From: CAZXYS01 sp964645005
GTDB lineage: Bacteria > Bacteroidota > Ignavibacteria > Kapaibacteriales > UBA2268
Length of the DNA: 64,000 bases
Direction of reading: 5' to 3'
Assembly: GCA_964645005.1 (NCBI GenBank)
Contig: CAZXYS010000014.1
Coordinates: 1 to 64,000 of the forward strand
Under the pieces are notes generated by a model. It was not told the DNA's origin, searched no databases, and worked only from the letters and a program-made list of their open reading frames with translations. Below, in pieces: positions 8,871 through 17,609 of the stretch; the stretch's first letter is position 1; the number at the start of each line of letters is the position of its first letter. The translations under genes were made by a program, and so were the position numbers.

Positions 8871-10790
8871 TTACCTGTTTTTATTTAAAATTTCAATTAT
8901 TTCCTGTGGAAGATCGCCGCCTTTTTGCGCAAGCTCGACAGCATAAAGCCGCCCCTGCTTGAAATCACCCTGCCTGATGTTAATGCCGATCAACTGCCGG
9001 TAGCCGCGCAGGTGATCAGGCTTGATCCCGACAGCTTTTTTGAGACTTTTTTCGGCTTTTTCAAGGTCATTTTTCTGCATATAAAATGTTCCTAAAATAT
9101 TATATGCATGGAAATTCGTAGTGTCAATAGCAAGGATCTTGTTGCAGGCTTCTATGCCTTTGTCGAATTTTTCCTGCTTGGCGTAAACTCCTGTCAGGAC
9201 TATGTATGTATCAATATTATCCGGCTTTATTTCGGCATGTTTTTCAAGATGTTTTTGCGCCTCCTTGTAATATTTTTGATCGTAGAGCATTTTTCCAAGG
9301 AAATATCGGTATTCAGGTTTGTCGGGATCAAGTTCAATAGCTTTCTCAGCCATATCTATAGCTTTGTCATATTCTTTTAGTTTTTTATAGACAACTGCCA
9401 GATTATTATAAAAATCGGGATCGTGATTGACAGTCAATTCTACGGCTTTTCCCCAGTATTCCTTAGCTTCTCTGTAGCTGTTGCGGTCGTAATAGACTTT
9501 GCCGAGGACGGAATAGAAATTTGCTCTGCCGGGTGCGTCTTCTATCGCAGCTTTCCAAAAAGTCTCGGCATCCTTGTATTCACGGCTGTAAGCGAGGGTA
9601 ATTATTGAAAACAGGGTTATAAGCGCTATCAGGATATTTCTCGCTGAGGTAGAAATATTCTTCCTATCGCCCTGAAGAAAGCCAAGAAGCATCATAAGCA
9701 TTCCAAACATCGGCAGGTAGAGCCTGTGCTCGAGATAATCGAAGAAGTCCGTCGCTATGTGCATCCGAGCAAAGAATCCCGGCAGCAGAAACACAAGAAA
9801 CCATATAGCGCCGAATATAACCATCTTATTATTCGATTTAACTAAAAATGGAATGACAATCAGAAGCAAGATCAATACTATCCCCGCTGCCGTGTGCATA
9901 GTGTGAGTGACGGCAAGCCCGGACATATTTATCGGCAGGATGATCTTCCCCAGCATATCCGGGAAAGCGGATATATTGGCGAAGAATGCCTCGAAGCCGG
10001 TTATATCGCGTGTCTGGGTGTTTGCGAGGGCGTTTTCCCTCAGCAAAAACCAGACTATCCCTATTGCAAGCCACCCTGCGAATATTATGAAATTGTCAAT
10101 TTTGAATATTTTATCTTTTTTTATCAACGCTGCATATAAAACTATCATCAGGGGCAAAAGAGCAGCAGTCTCTTTTGTGAAAATTGCAAGAGCGAACAGA
10201 GATAAATGCAGAATTATGTATTGAATCTTTTTTGTATCAAAATAATTGATTATGCTGATGAATGACAGCAGTGTGAAGATTGCAAGCAGGGAATCATTCC
10301 TGCCGGGGATCCATGCCACTGCCTCAGTCAGTACAGGATGCACCGTAAATACGAAAGAGAGAAGCACCGCCGGCGTCCGCCGGAACTTAAATTTGAGCAA
10401 TGTCATAAAAACAAGAACCGAAGCAATAATATGTAAGATAACATTTGTGAAATGGTACATTCCGGGGGATTTGCCACTGATTTGGGAATCGAATATCCAG
10501 GAAATTTTTAGAACCGGACGGTAAAGATTGCCGAAGGCATCAGTGAAAGCCTCGGGAATCTTTGACAGGCTCTCGATTTGCTCGTGCTGCTGAACTATTA
10601 TCTTGTGATCGTCGAAATGCACAAAATCGAAAGTTAGAGCCTGCAAATAGATAACGAAAGCAAGAAAAACAATCAGAAAATAAGGCTGCCAGCGCCCGCC
10701 GAGGAATTCATCAACAGCCGATCGTCTCTGCGGTTCGGCAGTTTTCTTCTGTTTGCTCGATTTATTTACCTTCTTTTTTTTCTTACTCAT
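8871..10790 (-). CDS. TMTC-like multi-spanning membrane protein with C-terminal TPR repeats
   Basis: A 639-residue protein. The N-terminus is a lysine-rich cytoplasmic tail (MSKKKKKVNKSSKQKK). About ten membrane segments follow up to residue 400, with conserved loop motifs FVHFDDHKI and NLYRPVL and a VHPVLTEAVAWIPGRNDSLL segment. These loops are the hallmark of the TMTC/DUF1736 group of GT-C glycosyltransferases, where an acidic pair in the first loop (here DD) is thought to be catalytic. From about residue 415 to the end there are six or so TPR units (for example EYDKAIDMAEKAIELDPDKP), which probably face the periplasm. By analogy it would transfer a sugar from a lipid carrier to exported proteins, but no acceptor is known. 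It is the first gene of the operon reading toward gmk. Confidence 0.8.
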   Translation of the reverse strand: MSKKKKKVNKSSKQKKTAEPQRRSAVDEFLGGRWQPYFLIVFLAFVIYLQALTFDFVHFDDHKIIVQQHEQIESLSKIPEAFTDAFGNLYRPVLKISWIFDSQISGKSPGMYHFTNVILHIIASVLVFMTLLKFKFRRTPAVLLSFVFTVHPVLTEAVAWIPGRNDSLLAIFTLLSFISIINYFDTKKIQYIILHLSLFALAIFTKETAALLPLMIVLYAALIKKDKIFKIDNFIIFAGWLAIGIVWFLLRENALANTQTRDITGFEAFFANISAFPDMLGKIILPINMSGLAVTHTMHTAAGIVLILLLIVIPFLVKSNNKMVIFGAIWFLVFLLPGFFARMHIATDFFDYLEHRLYLPMFGMLMMLLGFLQGDRKNISTSARNILIALITLFSIITLAYSREYKDAETFWKAAIEDAPGRANFYSVLGKVYYDRNSYREAKEYWGKAVELTVNHDPDFYNNLAVVYKKLKEYDKAIDMAEKAIELDPDKPEYRYFLGKMLYDQKYYKEAQKHLEKHAEIKPDNIDTYIVLTGVYAKQEKFDKGIEACNKILAIDTTNFHAYNILGTFYMQKNDLEKAEKSLKKAVGIKPDHLRGYRQLIGINIRQGDFKQGRLYAVELAQKGGDLPQEIIEILNKNR

Positions 10791-10969
10791 ACAAATTCAG
10801 AGAATGTGCTGAAATTAATTAGCGAAAATAATCAATTTCGATAGAATTAGCATAAGAGAAAAAAGCAAGAAAATTGTTAGGATAATTTTACTTTTTCGGA
10901 ATGATAGAATTAATAATGGGATATAATCCCGGATTTTTCATTGAACATAAACAATCTCTTATTCCCCTT

Positions 10970-11065
10970 CATCCCCAGCCCTTCTCTCCCGGCGGGATAA
11001 GGGGGAAAGAAATTATTTTTACACTGAAAGTCCCTTCTCCACTTGGGAGAAGGGATTTAGGGATG
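10970..11065. repeat. Dispersed imperfect palindrome
   Basis: The only recognisable structure in the 332-bp gap between 10791 and 11122. The arms CATCCCCAGCCCTTCTC (10970-10986) and its near reverse complement GAGAAGGGATTTAGGGATG (11047-11065) enclose a second pair of inner matches (CCCTTCTCCACTTGGGAGAAGGG). It may fold into a long hairpin. Part of the motif (CTTCTCCCT) recurs near 17335. It could terminate transcription on either strand, since it lies between the rnhB and TMTC-like units. Confidence 0.55.
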
Positions 11066-11122
11066 TGGGAATTCTTCTAATGAATTTCCCGGGATGAATA
11101 ATTAGGCGCTGTTTCAACTGTT

Positions 11123-11764
11123 CTATTCATCGAACATGGAATACTGTCTGGCAAAGTATTTCCTCAGAAATGTTTTTCTATGCAATGGACAGGGACCGAG
11201 TTTATCGATCATGTCGAAATGTTTTTTAGTTCCATAGCCTTTGTTGTTTTTGAAATCGTATTCGGGATGTTTGGTTGCAGCGTGTTCAACCATCCATCTG
11301 TCACGGGTAACTTTGGCAATTATGGATGCTGCCGCAATCGAAAGGCATGATGCATCACCGTCTATAATAGTTTCATACGGAATACCCATGTCCAAAAAGC
11401 TGCTGCCATCTATAAAAATTTTCCCGGGCTGGGGATCAAGCGCTTCAATAGCCTTATGCATAGCTTTATAAGCTGCCTGAAGGATATTTATCTCATCTAT
11501 CTGTTCGTTGTCAATAATGCCAACACCGATCGAAACGGAATTGTCTCTTATATAATGATAGATCACTTCCCGTCTTGCAGGGGAGAGGACCTTGGAATCC
11601 GCTATCCCGGATTGTGAGAGATCCGTATCTTTTAATATCACTGCTGCAGCTACAACCGGACCGGCAATACAGCCGCGTCCGGCTTCATCTACACCGGCTA
11701 TAAGTGTATTTCTTTCTTTGTAATATTTCTCTAATTTATTATTCGGAAAATTGTTTGCTGTCAA
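11123..11764 (-). CDS. rnhB: Ribonuclease HII
   Basis: A 213-residue cytoplasmic endonuclease that cuts the RNA strand of RNA-DNA hybrids and removes misincorporated ribonucleotides. The family signature IAGVDEAGRGCIAGPVVAAA gives the first catalytic pair Asp26-Glu27. KIFIDGSSF and the IIDGDASCLSIAAASIIAKV block supply the later acidic residues and the Ser/Ala-rich helix. NKGYGTKKHFDMIDKLGPCPLHRKTF is the usual C-terminal block (split here into NKGYGTKKHFDM and GPCPLHRKTF). It follows folE by 22 bp on the same strand and probably shares a message with folE and PTPS, although the functions are unrelated. Confidence 0.96.
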   Translation of the reverse strand: MTANNFPNNKLEKYYKERNTLIAGVDEAGRGCIAGPVVAAAVILKDTDLSQSGIADSKVLSPARREVIYHYIRDNSVSIGVGIIDNEQIDEINILQAAYKAMHKAIEALDPQPGKIFIDGSSFLDMGIPYETIIDGDASCLSIAAASIIAKVTRDRWMVEHAATKHPEYDFKNNKGYGTKKHFDMIDKLGPCPLHRKTFLRKYFARQYSMFDE

Positions 11765-11786
11765 GTTTTATCCGATATTTGTGAAA

Positions 11787-12542
11787 TTACTCTTCTATTA
11801 ATTTAAGGAATTCATTTCTCAAATTAAAATCATCCAATAGCAATCCACGCATAACTGAGGTGACCATGAAAGATTCTTCCTCCGAACCTTTAACTCCGCG
11901 TGCAATCATACAATAATGGCGGGCTTTGATAACTACACCTAAAGCCCTCGGCTTCAGCAGGTTTTCAAGGTAATCAGCAATTTGTTCCCCCAATTCTTCC
12001 TGTATCTGCCCACGACGGGAGAACCAGTCTACTATCCTGGACATTTTGGACAATCCTATAACATAATCCCCCGGAATATATCCAATAGCGCACCGTCCTG
12101 AGATAGTGCTCCAGTGATGCGAGCAAACCGACATTATCTCAATCCCCCTGCTGATAATTAGCTCATCAACATTGTGCCGATTCGGAAATACCGTAAGCTT
12201 TGGAGCTTTCTCGAATCTACCTCTGAAAAGTTCATTAACATACATTTTTGCTAAACGGCGGGGAGTATGCGTAGAATTTGGATCATTCTTTGATATTCTG
12301 AGTATATCAAGCACTTCACTGAATTTTTTTTCAAGAAGTTCAACTATCTCTTCTTTTTCCTGCTCGTTCAGAGCCTGATTTCCATTGGCATCAAATACCT
12401 TGTAACCGAGATAATTAGTATCCGGATATTTCTCCGTCTCAACATCGTTGAATTCATTTTCCATCTCATCATCATCCAAATCGTATGTACCTTTAAGATT
12501 GGATCTCTGAGGATTTATGTCTTGAGCTCTTTCCTTGTCCAT
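11787..12542 (-). CDS. folE: GTP cyclohydrolase I with acidic N-terminal extension
   Basis: A 251-residue enzyme that converts GTP to dihydroneopterin triphosphate, the entry to folate and pterin synthesis. The zinc ligands are visible: Cys140 and His143 in the motif SVCSHHWSTISGR and Cys211 in ARHYCMIARGV. The GYIPGDYVIGLSKMSRIV and RRGQIQEELGEQIA blocks form the active-site barrel. The usual CEHH motif reads CSHH here. The first 55 residues are an acidic, probably disordered extension (DLDDDEMENEFNDVETEKY) that most FolE proteins lack. The start overlaps the stop of the PTPS gene as TAATG, so translation is coupled. The pair supplies consecutive pterin steps. Confidence 0.95.
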   Translation of the reverse strand: MDKERAQDINPQRSNLKGTYDLDDDEMENEFNDVETEKYPDTNYLGYKVFDANGNQALNEQEKEEIVELLEKKFSEVLDILRISKNDPNSTHTPRRLAKMYVNELFRGRFEKAPKLTVFPNRHNVDELIISRGIEIMSVCSHHWSTISGRCAIGYIPGDYVIGLSKMSRIVDWFSRRGQIQEELGEQIADYLENLLKPRALGVVIKARHYCMIARGVKGSEEESFMVTSVMRGLLLDDFNLRNEFLKLIEE

Positions 12543-13003
12543 TAGTTACTTCCCTCATTTTGTTGAAAATTCTTGATTTCGACCGGTTCACCGTAATAGT
12601 CCACCCAGCTTGATTCAGTCTCAAATATTCTAATATGATGTAGCTCCGCTCCGTCCAGCTTTTGCTCGAGTATTTCCCAGAACTTGACTGCCAGATGCTC
12701 AACTGTAGGAATTATACCCTGCATGAATTCAACATCAAAATTCAGGTTTTTATGATCTACCTTTTTGATAATCTCTTCATTCATGATCTTCTTTAATTTC
12801 TTAAGGTCCATTACATAACCCGTATTAATATCCGGCTTACCCTTAACTGTTACCTGAAGCACATAATTATGACCATGACCATTTGGGTTATTACATTTGT
12901 CGAATATTTCCTCATTTTTCTCAAAGGAAAATTCCGGATTATATAGCCTGTGTGATGCTGAAAAAGTCATTCGCTTTGTTAAATAAAGCATGTTTATTTC
13001 CAT
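12542..13003 (-). CDS. 6-pyruvoyl-tetrahydropterin synthase / QueD superfamily, PTPS-like active site
   Basis: A 153-residue T-fold enzyme acting on dihydroneopterin triphosphate. The zinc ligands are His18, His43 and His45 and the catalytic Cys is Cys37 in the motif CNNPNGHGHNY. The gap from Cys to the first His of HGH is six residues, as in eukaryotic 6-pyruvoyl-tetrahydropterin synthases, rather than the four-residue gap of classical bacterial QueD. The NTGYVMDLKKLKKIM, VDHKNLNFDV and ETESSWVDYYGE blocks complete the family pattern. It may therefore make 6-pyruvoyl-tetrahydropterin (biopterin route) or 6-carboxy-tetrahydropterin (queuosine route). No sepiapterin reductase or queC/queE lies in the window to decide. 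It is coupled to folE by a TAATG overlap. Confidence 0.88.
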   Translation of the reverse strand: MEINMLYLTKRMTFSASHRLYNPEFSFEKNEEIFDKCNNPNGHGHNYVLQVTVKGKPDINTGYVMDLKKLKKIMNEEIIKKVDHKNLNFDVEFMQGIIPTVEHLAVKFWEILEQKLDGAELHHIRIFETESSWVDYYGEPVEIKNFQQNEGSN

Positions 13004-13143
13004 GATTTGTATATAAATTGATTACTTACAAACCGGATTAAAATTATCCGATTTCTCAATATTCGTTTATCTTTGACGTGTTTTTACTTTTAATATTTCG
13101 TATATTGTTTAATCGAAATTGTTGTTATAAATATATTTAATTT

Positions 13144-13908
13144 ATGAAAAAAATAAAATTATCATTTGCTTTCATTTTTATCCTGACCCTCGTTTTTGCA
13201 GGGTGTTCTACAGTTAAAGAATCAACTGAATTGCAATCACTATCAAAACTGCCTGATAGAAAGACCGACCTGAAAACACTCCGATTCAAAGCCAGTTTAT
13301 CGGTTGATTTCCCTCAGATGAATCAAAACGTAGTTTCCGACGTAATGCTTTCAGGGGCTGACTCCGCGAAGATAGATCTGACAGGTCCATTTGCGGTTCC
13401 TGTAGGGAAATTCTATTCTAACCATAATAAATTTTACTTTTACAATACTATGCAAAATGTAATAATAGAAGGTGAACCCACCAGCAGCAATCTGCAACAA
13501 ACCACGATGATACCTCTATCCTTTTCCGATTTCGCACGGCTTATGCGTGTGGAAACACCGGGCGATCCGTCAAAATTCCATCCTGTTGAGAGATATCCCG
13601 ACAAGAAAAACATCCTTTTCAGAAATAATGAGTATAGCGACATAATTGAATACGCTGTTTATTCATTAGAGCAAAATAATATCGTGCAATATCAAAGAAA
13701 AGACAGTCAGGGCAACCTGATACTTAACTGCTATTACCGCGGCTTCAAAAAGCAAGATGGTTTCAGCATGCCCGAAAGGATCATCCTTAATTTCGAACAG
13801 ATTGAAGGAAAAATAGAGATAAATGTTAAAAGTTTCGGTGTTAATGATTTCAATCCAAAAGAAATAGCACCTATACTACCCGATGGCGTAAGAAGGGTCA
13901 AAATGTAA
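13144..13908 (+). CDS. DUF4292-type outer-envelope lipoprotein
   Basis: A 254-residue protein with a lipoprotein signal: the hydrophobic stretch FAFIFILTLVFAGC places the lipidated Cys at residue 21. The remainder is a beta-rich LolA/LolB-like fold (TLRFKASLSVDFPQ, MLSGADSAKIDLTGPFAVPV, SMPERIILNFEQIEGKIEIN) typical of the DUF4292 family of Bacteroidota and relatives. Members are thought to help move lipoproteins or lipids to the outer membrane, but direct evidence is thin. The gene stands alone on the plus strand, divergent from PTPS-folE-rnhB with 140 bp between the starts. No terminator is obvious downstream. Confidence 0.82.
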   Translation: MKKIKLSFAFIFILTLVFAGCSTVKESTELQSLSKLPDRKTDLKTLRFKASLSVDFPQMNQNVVSDVMLSGADSAKIDLTGPFAVPVGKFYSNHNKFYFYNTMQNVIIEGEPTSSNLQQTTMIPLSFSDFARLMRVETPGDPSKFHPVERYPDKKNILFRNNEYSDIIEYAVYSLEQNNIVQYQRKDSQGNLILNCYYRGFKKQDGFSMPERIILNFEQIEGKIEINVKSFGVNDFNPKEIAPILPDGVRRVKM

Positions 13909-14084
13909 CAAAATGACATAAAATAAACTTTCAAATCATTTATTAATAATCATGCTATTCATCACACTCATTCATCTTGTACTTAGCCTGTAAACGTACA
14001 TTCCTGAAGGAACATCATTTAAATCCATATTTTTCATTAGAACTCTTCAGTACTACTAACAAATTACAATTCATCATTTTAGAA

Positions 14085-14272
14085 GAACCGCCCCGTAAAG
14101 CCTTCGGCTTCATTGAGGCTGACTCATAAGCACTAAATTTTGTGTAACATTCTTTTTAGCTCAGTGAGGAAACCAGTATTCATCAGATTCCTGCCCTGCT
14201 AAAGCAGGATCTAAAGACATTCGCAGGAATGACTTTTCTATACTTTTGGGTCAGCCTCATACAGGGGTGGTT
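14085..14272. repeat. Palindromic repeat interrupted by a MITE
   Basis: The left part GAACCGCCCCGTAAAGCC...TCGGCTTCA (14085-14112) and the right part ACAGGGGTGGTT (14261-14272) match the two halves of the intact repeat at 30887-30953, read in the reverse direction (GAACCACCCGGTAAAGCC...CCGGCTTCA and AAGGGGTGGTT). A 144-bp element with its own inverted ends sits between them. The hairpin arms of the repeat's centre (CCCCTCCTTA/TAAGGAGGGG) are missing here. This occupies most of the 450-bp gap between 13909 and 14358; nothing else was seen there. Confidence 0.65.
14115..14258. mobile_element. 144-bp MITE with terminal inverted repeats
   Basis: The ends GAGGCTGACTCATAAG (14115-14130) and, on the other strand, GAGGCTGACCCAAAAG (14258-14243) are imperfect inverted repeats of the type found on IS elements. 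The core contains TTCATCAGATTCCTGCCC, GCTAAAGCAGGATCTAAA and ATTCGCAGGAATGAC. The same core with one substitution occurs in opposite orientation near 57490-57545. No reading frame of meaningful length is inside, so it would have to be moved in trans by a transposase encoded elsewhere. Confidence 0.65.
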
Positions 14273-14358
14273 AATTTCTTAGGGTTAAATTGTTTATGCT
14301 AATGAAAGAATAATCTGATGAAATATCCGGGTTTATAAAGACAGCTAATAATTTGTTA

Positions 14359-15030
14359 TCAATTATTAGGATCCGTATATTTTTTTTTGGATAAGGCATA
14401 TCTCACCAGCGAGGCAGTATTATTTACGCCCAATTTCTGCATTAAATTATAGCGATGCGATTCCACAGTGCGGACGCTGATAAACAGCTTCTCTGCTATT
14501 TCCGGGCTGGACTTGCCATCTGCGACAAGGTCGAGGATTTCCTGCTCACGCTTGGTGATTACCACCGGCGTATTATCCGGTTCAGTCTCAGGCAGGACTT
14601 TCTTCCGCAATGTATTTATTATTGATCGGCTCAGCACTCTTTCGCCGCTGATCACGGATTTTATAGATTCATTTAATTCTTTTGCGGAGATATCTTTGGA
14701 TAGGTAGCCGTTGGCGCCCGCTTCCAGTGCCTGTTCTATATGCTTATAATCTTCAAAGGCTGTTAACATAATAATATACACTTCCGGCATTTCCTGCTTA
14801 ATTATCTTCGTAACTTCTATGCCGTTCATTTTCGGCATAAGAATATCCAGCAGTACAACATCCGGCTCGTGGTATTTGATAAGATCGACTGCATCCTTGC
14901 CATTTGCCGCTTCATCCACGATCTTTATATTCTTATTCACATTCAATAGCCGCCTGATGCCGCTTCTGACGATTTCGTGATCGTCGGCGAGTAATATCGT
15001 CACATCCCTGTCGAAATCAAAATTTGCCAT
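14359..15030 (-). CDS. NarL/FixJ-family response regulator (receiver + LuxR HTH)
   Basis: A 223-residue cytoplasmic transcription regulator. Receiver domain, residues 9-125: acidic pocket Asp16-Asp17 (LLADDHEIV), phospho-acceptor Asp62 (VVLLDILMPKMNG), Thr in IIMLTAFED and Lys in GYLSKDIS. A LuxR-type helix-turn-helix occupies about residues 150-215 (ITKREQEILDLVADGKSSPE, then IAEKLFISVRTVESHRYNLM). No cognate kinase is adjacent, so it is an orphan within this window. An unknown histidine kinase would phosphorylate it and drive dimerisation and DNA binding. It is transcribed away from the repeats to its left and lies 63 bp downstream of nadE on the same strand, so co-transcription is possible. 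Confidence 0.93.
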   Translation of the reverse strand: MANFDFDRDVTILLADDHEIVRSGIRRLLNVNKNIKIVDEAANGKDAVDLIKYHEPDVVLLDILMPKMNGIEVTKIIKQEMPEVYIIMLTAFEDYKHIEQALEAGANGYLSKDISAKELNESIKSVISGERVLSRSIINTLRKKVLPETEPDNTPVVITKREQEILDLVADGKSSPEIAEKLFISVRTVESHRYNLMQKLGVNNTASLVRYALSKKKYTDPNN

Positions 15031-15093
15031 AATTTTCTATATTTTTTATTTTTAATTATAATTTACAATTATAACAAAATCAAGAGTAAAATA

Positions 15094-17037
15094 CTATAAA
15101 TTTTCGATTTCTCTAAGCCATATCATTGGTTCTGCATCGCTCGGCATTCGCAAATCGCCGCGTGGCGACATCGCCACCGTTCCTATCTTCACCCCGTCGG
15201 GCATAGCAGAACGCTTGTACTGCTGCGAGAAAAACCGCTTATAGAATATCTTAAGCCATTTTTTGATCTGCTCATCTTTAAAAGTGTCTTTAAATGCCAT
15301 TTTAGCAAGGAAATATATTTTTGCGGGCGTATAACCATTCCTGAACATATTATATAGAATAAAATCATGGAAAATGTACGGACCAAGTTCTTCTTCGGTT
15401 TCCTGGAGTAATTCTCCGCTGTCGCTAGTCGGAAGCAATTCAGGTGAAATCGGCGTTTCGGCTATATCTTTCAATAGTTTCGACAAATCGCCGGTATAAA
15501 CATCTTCCGCACACCATTTGATAATATATTTCACAAGTGTTTTTGGAATGCCGCTATTGATACCGTACATCGACATTTGATCGCCATTATAAGTCGACCA
15601 GCCAAGCGCTGTCTCGGACATATCCCCCGTGCCGATGACTATAGCCTTGTATTTATTAGCCAGGTCCATAAGAATCTGCGTCCGCTCTCGCGCCTGCGCA
15701 TTTTCATAGACAATATCATGAGTTTCCGGGTCATGCCCTATATCTTTAAAATGCTGCTCGACAGCTCTTTTAATAGGAATTAGCAGATTAGTCGTTCCAA
15801 GCGCTTCGACAAGCTTTTCTGCGTTGGATCTCGTCCGATCGGTAGTACCAAACCCGGGCATATTCACGGTATAGATATTTTTCATATCATACCCGAGTCT
15901 CTCAAAAGCCTGCACAGTTGCAAGAAGCGCCAGCGTAGAGTCCAGCCCGCCGGAAATACCGATTACAGCCCTTTCGCAGCCAATATACTTCATTCTCTTG
16001 AGCAGTCCCGTAGTCTGGATCGAAAGAATCTCATTGCAGGTCTGTTTCCGCTTCGAAATATTTTCCGGTATAAAAGGCTTCTCGTCAATTTTTCTAAAGA
16101 ATTTATCCGTTTCACTCTCATTTATCTCAACATTTACCACACGAAATCCCTGCAGCGGCATTGCGGCGCCATAGGTGTTATTCCGGACACGCTGAGTGTT
16201 CAGATAGCCAATATCAATGTCACTGTAAATTATCTGCGTATCAAAGCGAAATCGTTCCGTTTGAGTGAGCAGCGAACCATTCTCAGCAATCATTGAGTGA
16301 CCGGAGCAGACGATATCCGTCGAAGATTCCCCCGGTCCCGCCGATGAATACACATAAGCCGCCATACACCGCGCCGACTGCGACTGCACGAGCTGCATAC
16401 GATAATCCGTCTTACCCAGGAATTCATCGCTGGCGGAAAGATTGAGTATTATATTTGCCCCTGCGGAAGCCATATTCAGACTTGGCGGGATCACCGCCCA
16501 CAGATCCTCGCACATCTCGACGCCGAACGAGCAATCAGGCATATTCTCAATATTAAACAAAATGTCCGCGCCGAACGGGGTCAGATCACCGCCGATATTT
16601 ATCATATCATCGATGCGGTCGGTTTCGCCGGAAAACCACCTTTCCTCGTAAAATTCGCCCGAATTATCGAGAAAAGTCTTCGGCACGGCGCCTTTAATCT
16701 GTCCCTGCGAGATAATAACTGCGCAGTTATATAGCTTCCCTTTCGACTTAAGCGGCGCGCCAACTGCTACGGTGGACTTTGTCGCTTCGGTTTTGTCAGC
16801 AATAGCGAACAAACCGTTGACAACGCTGTCCAGCAGCTTTTGCTGAAAGAACAGGTCGGCGCAGCTATAGCCGGTAAGGCACAATTCGGGGAAAACCATG
16901 AAATAGCAGTCATTTTCAACCCCTTTATTTATTGCTTCGACGATCTTTTCGACGTTAAAATCCACATCGGCAGCCTTCATCTCAGGTGTTACCGAGCCGA
17001 TGCGAACATAATCCATGTCGTTCAATTTGAATTTCAT
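15094..17037 (-). CDS. nadE: Glutamine-dependent NAD+ synthetase
   Basis: A 647-residue two-domain enzyme that amidates nicotinic acid adenine dinucleotide to NAD+. The N-terminal nitrilase-like glutaminase (residues 1 to about 290) has its Glu in MVFPELCLTGYS, Lys in AVPKTFLDNSGEFYEERWF and nucleophilic Cys in CSFGVEMCEDLW. The C-terminal ATP-pyrophosphatase domain has the PP-loop IGISGGLDSTLALLA near residue 360, then NMPGFGTTDRTRSNAEKL and VIGTGDMSETALGWSTYNGD. The length matches the long bacterial glutamine-dependent form. It is single-copy here and its upstream region (17038-17609) is non-coding. Confidence 0.96.
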   Translation of the reverse strand: MKFKLNDMDYVRIGSVTPEMKAADVDFNVEKIVEAINKGVENDCYFMVFPELCLTGYSCADLFFQQKLLDSVVNGLFAIADKTEATKSTVAVGAPLKSKGKLYNCAVIISQGQIKGAVPKTFLDNSGEFYEERWFSGETDRIDDMINIGGDLTPFGADILFNIENMPDCSFGVEMCEDLWAVIPPSLNMASAGANIILNLSASDEFLGKTDYRMQLVQSQSARCMAAYVYSSAGPGESSTDIVCSGHSMIAENGSLLTQTERFRFDTQIIYSDIDIGYLNTQRVRNNTYGAAMPLQGFRVVNVEINESETDKFFRKIDEKPFIPENISKRKQTCNEILSIQTTGLLKRMKYIGCERAVIGISGGLDSTLALLATVQAFERLGYDMKNIYTVNMPGFGTTDRTRSNAEKLVEALGTTNLLIPIKRAVEQHFKDIGHDPETHDIVYENAQARERTQILMDLANKYKAIVIGTGDMSETALGWSTYNGDQMSMYGINSGIPKTLVKYIIKWCAEDVYTGDLSKLLKDIAETPISPELLPTSDSGELLQETEEELGPYIFHDFILYNMFRNGYTPAKIYFLAKMAFKDTFKDEQIKKWLKIFYKRFFSQQYKRSAMPDGVKIGTVAMSPRGDLRMPSDAEPMIWLREIENL

Positions 17038-17609
17038 ATTTCCCCGAAAGATATTCTTTATAATGACAATTTAACGAATAATTGTCAAAAGTGGAAATAT
17101 AATAAATTTAATAATAGCAACGCTGTTGATCGGTCTTTATTTTCGGATCGAGGTACAGCCAAACAACCCCAATAATCAGAAACGGCAGCCTGCTTACGGA
17201 ATTCCGATTACGTAAGCACGAGTTCCCGCAAAGTTGCACTTCGCTTCATAATCACAGTAAATAGGGCATGTGAAGTACCGTTCAGAATGCAAAAAGCGAG
17301 GTAGAGACAGACCTCTGGTCTGTCAAAACAAAAACTTCTCCCTCAGGAAGAGGACAGTGTGAGGATTCTTATCCCCCCTCCTTGAATAAAGAGGGGGCTA
17401 GGGGGTGGTTAAAATGAACAAAATTGAAACACCCACTACCCCATACAAAAAGTTGCAGAAAGTTTAAATCGTTCCTTGAAAACTCAGTCAGATATAACAA
17501 AACTCATTGAAAAAAAAGGTTACCCCTGTTTTAACAAAGGCAACCTAATCTTATCTTATAATACATTTTACTGTCAGATATAACATTTGACAGTACGAAA
17601 AGTAGAGAA
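17038..17609. other. Intergenic gap with repeat remnants
   Basis: No gene is supported in this 572-bp gap. It contains a short perfect palindrome-like segment (GACAGACCTCTGGTCTGTC near 17307-17325), a partial copy of the palindromic repeat seen at 30887-30953 (CCCCCCTCCTTGAATAAAG and GGGGGTGGTT, 17372-17410), and the terminator of the downstream minus-strand gene. Confidence 0.5.
17510..17546 (-). terminator. Rho-independent terminator of the beta-helix protein gene
   Basis: On the minus strand AGGTTGCC (17546-17539) pairs with GGTAACCT (17525-17518) around an A+T-rich loop and is followed by eight T residues (17517-17510). It lies 64 bp beyond the stop codon of the 17610-20615 gene. Confidence 0.7.

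Noticed and set aside
11787..13003. Queuosine operon
   Set aside because: Only a QueD-superfamily protein and FolE are present; queC, queE and queF are not in the window, and the Cys-His spacing favours PTPS. The role is left open rather than called queuosine.
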